Made by a program: the position numbers and the translations under genes | Assembly: GCA_937900465.1 (NCBI GenBank) | Contig: CALCEJ010000123.1 | Location: 1-7,061 of the forward strand | Direction: 5' to 3' | Length of the DNA: 7,061 nt | Source of the DNA: an uncultured Bacteroidales bacterium | Lineage (GTDB): Bacteria > Bacteroidota > Bacteroidia > Bacteroidales > UBA932 | The notes under the pieces: generated by a model | The model's database searches: none | Told to the model about the DNA's origin: nothing | Seen by the model: the letters and a program-made list of their open reading frames with translations, nothing else | In this document: in pieces, positions 1-4,884 of the stretch | Position numbering within the stretch: the first letter of the stretch is position 1 | How the letters are laid out: each line of letters begins with the position of its first letter

Positions 1-60
1 CTGCGTGTAGAACTCATCATTCTTCGCCGCTTTCGCATCACCAAGGTTGGTATTCGCCAT
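1..60 (-). CDS. N-terminus of an EcoRI-type adenine-specific DNA methyltransferase (partial, runs off the left edge)
   Basis: Only the first 20 codons are present, from an ATG at 58-60 reading leftwards and open to the window edge. The peptide contains NTNLGDAKAAKNDEFYTQ. The block AKxAKNDEFYTQ near the N-terminus is, as far as I recall, characteristic of the EcoRI modification methylase family, enzymes that transfer a methyl group from S-adenosylmethionine to adenine in a specific DNA site. The catalytic motif lies outside the window, so activity cannot be judged. A TAnnTTTG box sits about 26 bases upstream of the ATG. The gene lies on the same strand as the integrase and the DUF6291-like gene, which suits cargo of an integrated element. 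A restriction endonuclease gene may follow off the edge, or the enzyme may be solitary. The family call rests on a short peptide. Confidence 0.7.
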   Translation of the reverse strand, partial: MANTNLGDAKAAKNDEFYTQ

Positions 61-85
61 AAGACAATGATTTTCACTTAACTTA

Positions 86-93
86 CAAAGATA
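86..93 (-). promoter_or_regulatory. Candidate -7 box for the methyltransferase gene
   Basis: Read on the minus strand this is TATCTTTG, a full match to the Bacteroidetes -7 consensus TAnnTTTG, ending 25 bases before the ATG at 60. I see no convincing TTG at the usual -33 spacing. A second match, TACTTTTG, lies further upstream on the same strand at 148-155. Its 3' bases form one arm of an inverted repeat (ACTTTTG at 130-136, CAAAAGT at 148-154), so the two could be alternative or regulated starts. Confidence 0.45.
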
Positions 94-137
94 CGATTTT
101 TGAACGAGAGAGCGACGAAAAACTATACGACTTTTGA
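91..137. repeat. Imperfect 13-bp direct repeat in the methyltransferase leader
   Basis: ATACGATTTTTGA at 91-103 and ATACGACTTTTGA at 125-137 match at 12 of 13 positions and start 34 bp apart. The first copy overlaps the end of the candidate -7 box at 86-93; the second lies just downstream of the other candidate -7 box (148-155) on the minus strand. Placement over promoter elements of a probable modification gene suggests protein-binding sites, but no regulator is visible in the window. Confidence 0.4.
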
Positions 138-291
138 TGGGAACCGGCAAAAGTATCACATTCACCCCCGCACATGCCCTGCTAAATGGTTGATTATCAG
201 CAAGGATACGTACAAATCGTAATACTTTCCACAGAAGTCATATAGCCGGGCGGACGGGGCAGCGACGGGGCGGAACTCCACCTTACTCCGC

Positions 292-330
292 CACTCCAAG
301 GCGTCAAACAACGGGGTTTTTCTTGGAGTG
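292..330. repeat. Perfect 9-bp inverted repeat with a 21-nt loop
   Basis: CACTCCAAG at 292-300 is exactly mirrored by CTTGGAGTG at 322-330. The loop is C/G-rich on one side with a TTTTT run next to the right arm. On the minus strand the right arm is followed by no T run, so this is not a standard terminator. It could be a protein-binding dyad, an RNA hairpin in the leader of the methyltransferase transcript, or part of an element-specific site such as a transfer or replication origin; nothing seen decides between these. Confidence 0.45.
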
Positions 331-458
331 TTGTCGCTACGCTATGTTTGTGTCGCTCTGCTCCCTGTATGGATAACCCCTCCCTCCTCAACAACAACTA
401 CGAAAGTCATTGAGAGAAACCCGTAAGGGCAGGATGGCGAAGCCACCTTTTCCTTTTG

Positions 459-1220
459 TTAGTGTAATCTTCCTGTAAGTTGTAGATATTCAAGTAAATA
501 ACAGAGGGTTGCTTCAACAGAAATTGGAATACCTGTTCCTCTCTCTATGTTCTCCCTCAACTTATCCACGGGATACTTGTACTTCTCATAGAACAAATCC
601 TTCTCGTTCAATAACAAATTGTAATTGAAATAGTAATTGTAGTTAAGGAATAGTTCAATATAGTAATCTATGCTTTTCTTTTCTTCAAATACTTCAATAT
701 TATCTTTTATATTATCATTGAAGTTTTCATTGTATTTTTCCTTCTCATTCAACTTGTCATTTGCATTAAGGGGGTTTCCCGGGTTTTCGTTCGGGTTTAT
801 TTTCGGGTTTTCACGGGTTTCTACGGCAGGTTGGGGTTTTGCTACCGGTTGCGGTTCCTGCATCGGTTCCTGTTCCTTCAACTCCCTCTCTTTCCGTCTC
901 CGCTCATTGGCTTCCTCCTTGGTCTCCCCGGTGCGTGGTCTTCCTCCAAGATGCCCATAATCCGCACCTTTGTTGCCGTGGTCTCCACCCTTCACTGCGT
1001 TCTTGTGCCTGTTGGCTGATGCCTTCACAAGCGGTTTTGCCAGAGCAAGGAGGGCATTGACCTTTCCATCCTCGCTCCGGTGCTCCTCACCTTTGATAAC
1101 GAAATCTCTCAATCGTGCCACGAACTCACCAAGGGACGCATAGTCCAGTTGCAGTTCTTCCGCTGCCTCAAAGAAACTCTCGTACATCACAAAACTCATT
1201 GTCTGTTCATTATCGTTCAT
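459..1220 (-). CDS. DUF6291-like protein of a mobile element
   Basis: A 253-residue cytoplasmic protein of unknown biochemical function. Residues 8-75 (start SFVMYESFFEAAEEL) and the basic, glycine-rich segment ending GGRPR (92-96) follow the pattern I know from DUF6291 proteins, which are common in Bacteroidetes prophages and integrative elements and often lie near replication or mobilisation genes. Residues 97-125 are highly charged. Residues 138-176 are low complexity, rich in Asn, Glu and Lys, with repeated NP units. The C-terminal third (184-253) is Tyr/Leu-rich and probably helical. There are two possible starts, Met1 at 1220 and Met8; Met8 sits immediately before the conserved block, so the true start is uncertain. 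It is on the same strand as the integrase but separated from it by a terminator, so it is probably transcribed independently. The family call is from memory of the motif pattern. Confidence 0.7.
   Translation of the reverse strand: MNDNEQTMSFVMYESFFEAAEELQLDYASLGEFVARLRDFVIKGEEHRSEDGKVNALLALAKPLVKASANRHKNAVKGGDHGNKGADYGHLGGRPRTGETKEEANERRRKERELKEQEPMQEPQPVAKPQPAVETRENPKINPNENPGNPLNANDKLNEKEKYNENFNDNIKDNIEVFEEKKSIDYYIELFLNYNYYFNYNLLLNEKDLFYEKYKYPVDKLRENIERGTGIPISVEATLCYLLEYLQLTGRLH
780..823 (-). repeat. Degenerate 10-12 bp coding repeats
   Basis: On the plus strand CGGGTTT recurs at 780, 792, 804 and 814, in units of 12, 12 and 10 bp. Read as protein this gives the NP-rich run of the DUF6291-like product (around residues 138-150). 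Such short units can expand or contract by slippage, which would change the linker length without touching the flanking domains. Confidence 0.5.
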
Positions 1221-1335
1221 TGTAATAGTAAAGGACCCGAGATGCCGTTGGAGGACGTGGAAACTCCGCAGGCAGGTCAGGTCCGTTTTCTCTTATTCTT
1301 CGGCACTCTCCATCCACGTCAAGTGCTTGATTATC

Positions 1336-1347
1336 TTCTATATAGAA
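1336..1347. repeat. 12-bp perfect palindrome upstream of the DUF6291-like gene
   Basis: TTCTATATAGAA is its own reverse complement. It lies 116 bases upstream of the ATG at 1220 and just downstream, on the minus strand, of TATTTTTTG, which resembles the -7 box with one extra base. It could be an operator, but short AT-rich palindromes also occur by chance. Confidence 0.25.
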
Positions 1348-1436
1348 TATACAAAAAATATCCGGGAAAACCAAATCGGTTCCGGCTCCCATTGAATAAA
1401 TAGTATGGTTGGTTTGAATAGTTTAGTTGGATGGCG

Positions 1437-1474
1437 AAAAAAGTTGTAGCCCAGGACTTCACAGCCGGGGCTAC
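1437..1474 (-). terminator. Rho-independent terminator of the integrase gene
   Basis: On the minus strand GTAGCCC and GGGCTAC form a perfect 7-bp stem around a 15-nt loop, followed by AAC and then a run of six T. The stem begins 20 bases after the integrase stop codon. It separates integrase transcription from the DUF6291-like gene further left. Confidence 0.75.
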
Positions 1475-1494
1475 TCATATCGTATTGCCGAAAT

Positions 1495-2184
1495 CTATTC
1501 TTCGGATTGTTGGTCTATGGCTGCAGCGATTGCATCACCTTGCCGCTTCAAGTCCTCGTAATCGCCAAGCGATAATCCCATTCCCCACGCCTCCTTCTGC
1601 TCCTCAACCTCCGTCTCTGCATCCTGCCGCTGCATTTCTGATATTGCAGCCATCTGTTTGGTGGATTGAACCTCCTTTTGTAGTTGTGAGATTTCTTCTT
1701 GTTGCTGGTCAATGGTTTGAGTATCCTGCCTCAACGCTCTGACAAACCGCTCAAAGTTCTCATCGCCTTCTCCATTATAGTCAAGGTTGATGTACTTCCG
1801 CACCACTTCTGCCATTTCCCTTTGGTCAACGCAAATGTAGCGTTTGAAGTTCTCCTCTGTCTGGTGCCCAGTCAAGTTCATAACGTAGTGGGGGGATTTG
1901 CAGACCAAATAGAGGTTGGTGGCGAAGGAGCGACGACCCGTGTGGCTTGAAATGAGTTCGTACTTCTTGTGGTCCTTCATAACCGGTCGCCCCTTCTCCC
2001 ATTCAAAGGTGGCGATATTCTCGGTAATTCCTGCCAACTTCGCACACAGACGCACATGCTCGTTGTACTTTGATTTGTCCACCGGCAACGGCAAAACACC
2101 CTTATACTTCTCGTATAACTCAACCGGTCGTTGGTTTTCTGTATGAGGATTGTCAATGTTTCTTTCCCTTCTGACATATCCCAC
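1495..2184 (-). CDS. Integrase C-terminal fragment: HxxR/GH/Tyr catalytic half plus coiled-coil tail
   Basis: A 229-codon frame if a GTG at 2184 is used, but the first 16 or so residues are out-of-frame shadow and there is no evidence of an independent start. Integrase sequence begins near residue 18 (QRPVELYEKYKG). Catalytic residues are His81 and Arg84 (HTGRR), His107 (LTGH) and Tyr116 (FKRYI). Beyond residue 140 the protein continues about 90 residues past the usual end of the family, with a Gln/Glu-rich heptad-like stretch (about 150-200) that looks like a coiled coil. On its own this fragment lacks the box I Arg and Lys and should be inactive. Confidence 0.55.
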   Translation of the reverse strand: MGYVRRERNIDNPHTENQRPVELYEKYKGVLPLPVDKSKYNEHVRLCAKLAGITENIATFEWEKGRPVMKDHKKYELISSHTGRRSFATNLYLVCKSPHYVMNLTGHQTEENFKRYICVDQREMAEVVRKYINLDYNGEGDENFERFVRALRQDTQTIDQQQEEISQLQKEVQSTKQMAAISEMQRQDAETEVEEQKEAWGMGLSLGDYEDLKRQGDAIAAAIDQQSEE

Positions 2185-3104
2185 GTAGCGGAACCGATAT
2201 GCCGCAGGTCCGAGAACCGGAGACCAGTTCGTGCGGAAATGATGAACAGGTCTTTGCTTTCCTCAATGTGGCTTTCTTTGCCTATCTTGTTCTCCCTCCG
2301 CATTTCAGAGGTCAGTACAAGGTTATACAATGAGTTGATTTCCAAGTCATTCAAGTAAATGTGAGTGAAGTTGATGGTCTTGGATGTCCAATGAAGAAAT
2401 GCCGGGTCCCGGAGTAGCCCCTTTTCGTATGCCCGTTTCAACATTGTTTTCAGTTGGCTATGAGTACCAACAATGGTGTTCATCGCAAGTTCCTGTTCAT
2501 TAAGTAGATAGTCATCAAACTTGGATTGGAAATCCTCATCAAAGATTTTGAACGTGTCTTTCAAGGAATTGTCTTCAATATAATCCTTGTATCTCCGTAG
2601 AGTGTTCTTGTAGTTCCAAATGGTTTCTTTCTTGGGGACAACGCCGGTTCTATTGTTGGGTGTACGGCTCCATCGCTCAATGAAATCGGTGAAAAAGAGC
2701 GTGGGAGTAATCCGTGATGCCTTTTCCTCCTCGTTTTCCTCCTGTATCAGACCGCTAACGATAACCGAAACCCTGTCAAAGAGTACAAGCAACAAATCCT
2801 CTCCGTCCGTGTGGTTCGGGGTCAACTTGCCAATTCCGTTATACTCCTCAAATAGGGGGTCCAATTCTGCACGGATGCGTTTAAGATTGCGGTTGACACG
2901 TTTGGATAGTGCCTTCTCCGTCTTCTTTTGCCGATTATCCTCAATGGCTCGCTCCTCCACGTCATCCCACCACTCGGGAGAAATACTTTCCCCGATGCCA
3001 TATTTCTTTCGGAAACCGGCAGAGTTGATTGCGAGGTTGATTGGGGTGGGCTTGGTGCTCCACTTGTCTTTCAAATAAAAGTGGTAGGTGAGTTTCTTCG
3101 CCAT
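1977..3104 (-). CDS. Integrase N-terminal fragment: arm-binding, core-binding and first half of the catalytic domain
   Basis: A 375-codon frame. Residues 1-80 form an N-terminal arm-type DNA-binding region starting MAKKLTYHFYLKDK, typical of Bacteroidetes integrases. Residues 130-225 form the helical SAM-like core-binding domain. The catalytic domain starts near residue 250, with the box I Arg at 296 and Lys 323. From about residue 328 to 375 the sequence is Arg/Cys/Trp-rich and unrelated to integrases, which is out-of-frame read-through. The ATG is supported by a well-formed promoter 17 bases upstream. Confidence 0.6.
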   Translation of the reverse strand: MAKKLTYHFYLKDKWSTKPTPINLAINSAGFRKKYGIGESISPEWWDDVEERAIEDNRQKKTEKALSKRVNRNLKRIRAELDPLFEEYNGIGKLTPNHTDGEDLLLVLFDRVSVIVSGLIQEENEEEKASRITPTLFFTDFIERWSRTPNNRTGVVPKKETIWNYKNTLRRYKDYIEDNSLKDTFKIFDEDFQSKFDDYLLNEQELAMNTIVGTHSQLKTMLKRAYEKGLLRDPAFLHWTSKTINFTHIYLNDLEINSLYNLVLTSEMRRENKIGKESHIEESKDLFIISARTGLRFSDLRHIGSATWDMSEGKETLTILIQKTNDRLSYTRSIRVFCRCRWTNQSTTSMCVCVRSWQELPRISPPLNGRRGDRL

Positions 3105-3120
3105 TGTTGCTTCGTTTTCG

Positions 3121-3150
3121 CAAATATAACAAAAATCTGCATCCCACCAA
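3121..3150 (-). promoter_or_regulatory. Promoter of the integrase gene
   Basis: On the minus strand TTG (3148-3150) is followed after 19 bases by TATATTTG (3121-3128), a complete match to the Bacteroidetes -33/-7 arrangement. The -7 box ends 16 bases before the ATG at 3104, giving a leader of roughly a dozen bases and no clear Shine-Dalgarno sequence, as is usual in this group. Confidence 0.65.
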
Positions 3151-3205
3151 TGGGCAGGGTGCAGATAAAGGGTGCATATTTCAGCGTTATTCCTGTACTT
3201 CCTGT
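3138..3205. repeat. Cluster of short repeats in the integrase promoter / putative attachment region
   Basis: GGGTGCA occurs at 3158-3164 and 3170-3176. An inverted relative, TGCATCCC, lies at 3138-3145 and overlaps the integrase promoter spacer. TTCCTGT occurs at 3190-3196 and 3199-3205, a 9-bp period. Tyrosine integrases and their excisionases bind short repeated arm-type sites beside the recombination core, so these are candidates for such sites or for integrase autoregulation. The assignment is inference. Confidence 0.35.
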
Positions 3206-3291
3206 TGAGAAAGGAACCTTATTTTTTATCGTATATTACTGATATTCAATGAAGATAACCCCAAACGGGCATTGACAGAGAAACATCAACA

Positions 3292-3304
3292 GATGGTATC
3301 CATC
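3292..3304. repeat. guaA: Small dyad at the guaA stop codon
   Basis: GATGG-TAT-CCATC is a perfect 5-bp inverted repeat reaching into the guaA stop codon (3303-3305). It lies exactly where an integration core at the 3' end of guaA would be expected. It is too short to act as a terminator and no T run follows on the minus strand. Confidence 0.3.
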
Positions 3305-4820
3305 ATTCCCATTCTATCGTTGCCGGCGGTTTTGAAGATATGTCATAAACGACGCGGTTCACCCCGCGGACCTTCCGTATTATCTCATTTGAGACTCCGG
3401 CGAGGAAATCGTGGGGAAGGTCAGCCCAGTCTGCAGTCATCGCATCCGTGGACGTAACGGCACGGAGGGCGACACAGCTCTCGTACGTGCGTTCATCGCC
3501 CATCACTCCGACGCTCCTGACCGGCAGGAGGATAGCCCCCGCCTGCCACACTTTGTCATAGAGGCCGTGGGCGCGTAGGGCGTTTATGAAGATGTCATCC
3601 GCCTCGCGGAGGATGTCGAGTTTTTCGCGGGTAATCTCCCCAACCACACGGATGCCCAGTCCTGGTCCGGGGAAAGGATGCCTGCTTATCATTGCCTCCG
3701 GTATCCCGAGAGCCCTTCCTACCCTGCGGACCTCGTCCTTGAAGAGCATCCTCAGCGGCTCGACGACCATGAGGTTCATCCCCTCCGGCAGGCCGCCAAC
3801 GTTATGGTGAGACTTGATTTTCGATGCTATTCCCGGGATTCCGGCGGATTCGATGACATCCGGATAGATGGTCCCCTGGGCAAGGAAACGCGCGTTGTCG
3901 ATCCGGTTCGCATATTTGTCGAACGTCTCGACGAACACCCGTCCTATGGTTTTTCGCTTTTCCTCCGGATCCGTAATCCCCTTCAGCGCGCGAAGGAAAT
4001 CCTCCTCCGCATCGGCCCCGGTAACATTCAGGCCCATACTCTTATAAGAGGAAAGTACATCCCTGAACTCGTTCTTCCGGAGGAGGCCGTTGTTGACGAA
4101 GATGCAGGTCAGGTTATGGCCTACCGCTTTATTGAGAAGCACCGCCGCCACCGTCGAATCCACGCCTCCGCTAAGGCCCAGGATCACCTTCCCGTCGCCG
4201 ATTGTCTCCTTCAGCTCCGTAACGGCCGTTTCGATGAAAGAAGCCGGGGTCCAATCGCCTTTGCATCCGCAGATTCCCTTTGCGAAGTTCTCCAGGATCT
4301 TTGTTCCTTCGGTCGTGTGGTAAACCTCCGGATGGAACTGTACGGCCCAAGTCTCCTCGCCGGGGAAGCGGAAAGCGGCATTCTCGACATCTTCAGTCGA
4401 GCCTATGATTTCCGCCCCTTCAGGGAGCCGGGAGATTGTGTCACCGTGGGACATCCAGACCTGCGTTTTTTCGCCGATTCCCTTGAACAGGCTGCAGGGC
4501 CTTCCGGAGAGCGTGGCGCGTCCGTACTCCCTTGTCCGGGAGGCCTCGACGAGGCCGCCGAAGCTATGGGCCAGATACTGGGCCCCGTAGCAGATTCCAA
4601 GAAGCGGGATTCGGCCTTTGATCTTCGAAAGGTCCGGCTTCGGGGCCCCCTCGTCCCTTACTGAGCAGGGACTTCCGGAGAGGATTATTCCCCTGTATCC
4701 GTCCGTGGGGGGAATCTTGTCAAACGGGGTGATTTCACAGAAAACGCCTATTTCCCTCAGCCGCCTGCCGATGAGCTGGGTAACCTGGGAACCGAAGTCG
4801 ATGATCAGAATTTTATCCAC
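3303..4820 (-). CDS. guaA: GMP synthase (glutamine-hydrolysing)
   Basis: Catalyses the last step of GMP synthesis in the cytoplasm: XMP + ATP + glutamine to GMP. The protein is 505 residues from a GTG start, close to the family norm. The class I glutamine amidotransferase domain (about 1-190) has its nucleophile Cys77 in GICYG and the His163/Glu165 pair in FHPE. The ATP pyrophosphatase domain has the P-loop SGGVDS at 217-222. The C-terminal XMP-binding/dimerisation domain includes HPFPGPGLGIR (381-391) and ends KPPATIEWE, as in intact enzymes. I prefer GTG at 4818-4820, which gives the usual start DKILIIDFGSQ. The longer TTG start at 4850 lies inside the likely -7 box and would add ten residues not typical of the family. 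The gene is divergent from the histidine kinase. Its 3' end directly faces the integrase region, so the last codons may now be supplied by the element's attachment site. Confidence 0.96.
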   Translation of the reverse strand: MDKILIIDFGSQVTQLIGRRLREIGVFCEITPFDKIPPTDGYRGIILSGSPCSVRDEGAPKPDLSKIKGRIPLLGICYGAQYLAHSFGGLVEASRTREYGRATLSGRPCSLFKGIGEKTQVWMSHGDTISRLPEGAEIIGSTEDVENAAFRFPGEETWAVQFHPEVYHTTEGTKILENFAKGICGCKGDWTPASFIETAVTELKETIGDGKVILGLSGGVDSTVAAVLLNKAVGHNLTCIFVNNGLLRKNEFRDVLSSYKSMGLNVTGADAEEDFLRALKGITDPEEKRKTIGRVFVETFDKYANRIDNARFLAQGTIYPDVIESAGIPGIASKIKSHHNVGGLPEGMNLMVVEPLRMLFKDEVRRVGRALGIPEAMISRHPFPGPGLGIRVVGEITREKLDILREADDIFINALRAHGLYDKVWQAGAILLPVRSVGVMGDERTYESCVALRAVTSTDAMTADWADLPHDFLAGVSNEIIRKVRGVNRVVYDISSKPPATIEWE

Positions 4821-4847
4821 GGTGTCAGTCAGATCTTGATGGAATTG

Positions 4848-4855
4848 CAAATTTA
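4848..4855 (-). promoter_or_regulatory. guaA: Candidate -7 box of guaA
   Basis: Read on the minus strand this is TAAATTTG, matching TAnnTTTG, 27 bases upstream of the GTG at 4820. No good TTG is found at the expected -33 distance, which overlaps the kinase start region. The same bases form GTAAATTTGC, which also fits the GTANNTTTGC target sequence reported for CTnDOT-type conjugative transposons. Confidence 0.5.
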
Positions 4856-4869
4856 CAAAACATTTCCAT

Positions 4870-4877
4870 TATCTTTG
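4870..4877 (+). promoter_or_regulatory. Candidate -7 box of the histidine kinase gene
   Basis: TATCTTTG matches TAnnTTTG and ends only 7 bases before the ATG at 4885, so the predicted transcript would have almost no leader. A TTG at 4845-4847 is 22 bases upstream, slightly longer than the usual spacing, and abuts the guaA -7 box. The two divergent promoters therefore share the same 35 bp and may compete for RNA polymerase. Confidence 0.5.
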
Positions 4878-4884
4878 CTGCCAT

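Larger units (their letters stand above)
61..458. other. Gene-poor region between the DUF6291-like gene and the methyltransferase
   Basis: About 400 bp without a convincing gene. One 66-codon minus-strand frame (197-397) is open but needs a TTG start, resembles nothing I know and runs through the dyad, so I do not call it. The left third holds the methyltransferase promoter candidates and repeats. The middle holds a 9-bp dyad at 292-330 and two copies of GTCGCT (333-338, 352-357). At 432-447 there is a short hairpin, GGATGGC-GAA-GCCACC with one mismatch, followed on the plus strand by TTTTCCTTTT. It could weakly terminate transcription, but no plus-strand gene precedes it. Confidence 0.5.
1495..3104 (-). 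pseudogene. Tyrosine site-specific integrase, interrupted by a frameshift
   Basis: Two overlapping frames together make one Bacteroides-type tyrosine recombinase. The N-terminal frame (from ATG 3104) has the first catalytic Arg (TGLRFSD) and the beta-hairpin Lys (QKT). The other frame has HTGRR, TGH and the nucleophile Tyr (FKRYI). Homology passes from one to the other around 2123-2141, where the frames differ by one base. From the box I Arg to the HxxR His the joined protein has about 92 residues. Relatives I recall have nearer 98, and the usual run after QKT (a strand of the type RVVIPL) seems to be missing, so a small out-of-frame deletion fits slightly better than a single lost base; a sequencing or assembly error in the nearby AAAA run is also possible. 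The start lies just upstream of the end of guaA, as expected for an integrase next to its attachment site. If the break is real, the element cannot excise with this enzyme. Confidence 0.85.

Noticed and set aside
197..397. 66-codon minus-strand frame in the gap before the methyltransferase
   Set aside because: Needs a TTG start, has no recognisable domain, runs through the 292-330 dyad and has composition like non-coding DNA.
432..458. Hairpin plus T-run on the plus strand just left of the DUF6291-like stop
   Set aside because: Short stem with a mismatch, and no plus-strand gene for it to terminate; recorded only within the region entry.
670..1060. Several plus-strand frames opposite the DUF6291-like gene
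   Set aside because: Phe/Ser-rich or Pro/Ser-rich shadows of the repetitive coding strand, with no independent family resemblance.
1431..1742. Plus-strand frame starting MAKKVVAQDF
   Set aside because: It starts in the integrase terminator and then runs antisense through the integrase C-terminal coding region; the Pro-rich remainder is a shadow.
3678..4664. 328-codon plus-strand frame opposite guaA
   Set aside because: Long only because guaA is GC-rich; the guaA reading on the other strand is unambiguous.
4821..4850. Longer guaA start at a TTG codon (4850)
   Set aside because: The TTG lies within the probable -7 box and the extra ten residues are not typical; GTG at 4820 gives the usual N-terminus.
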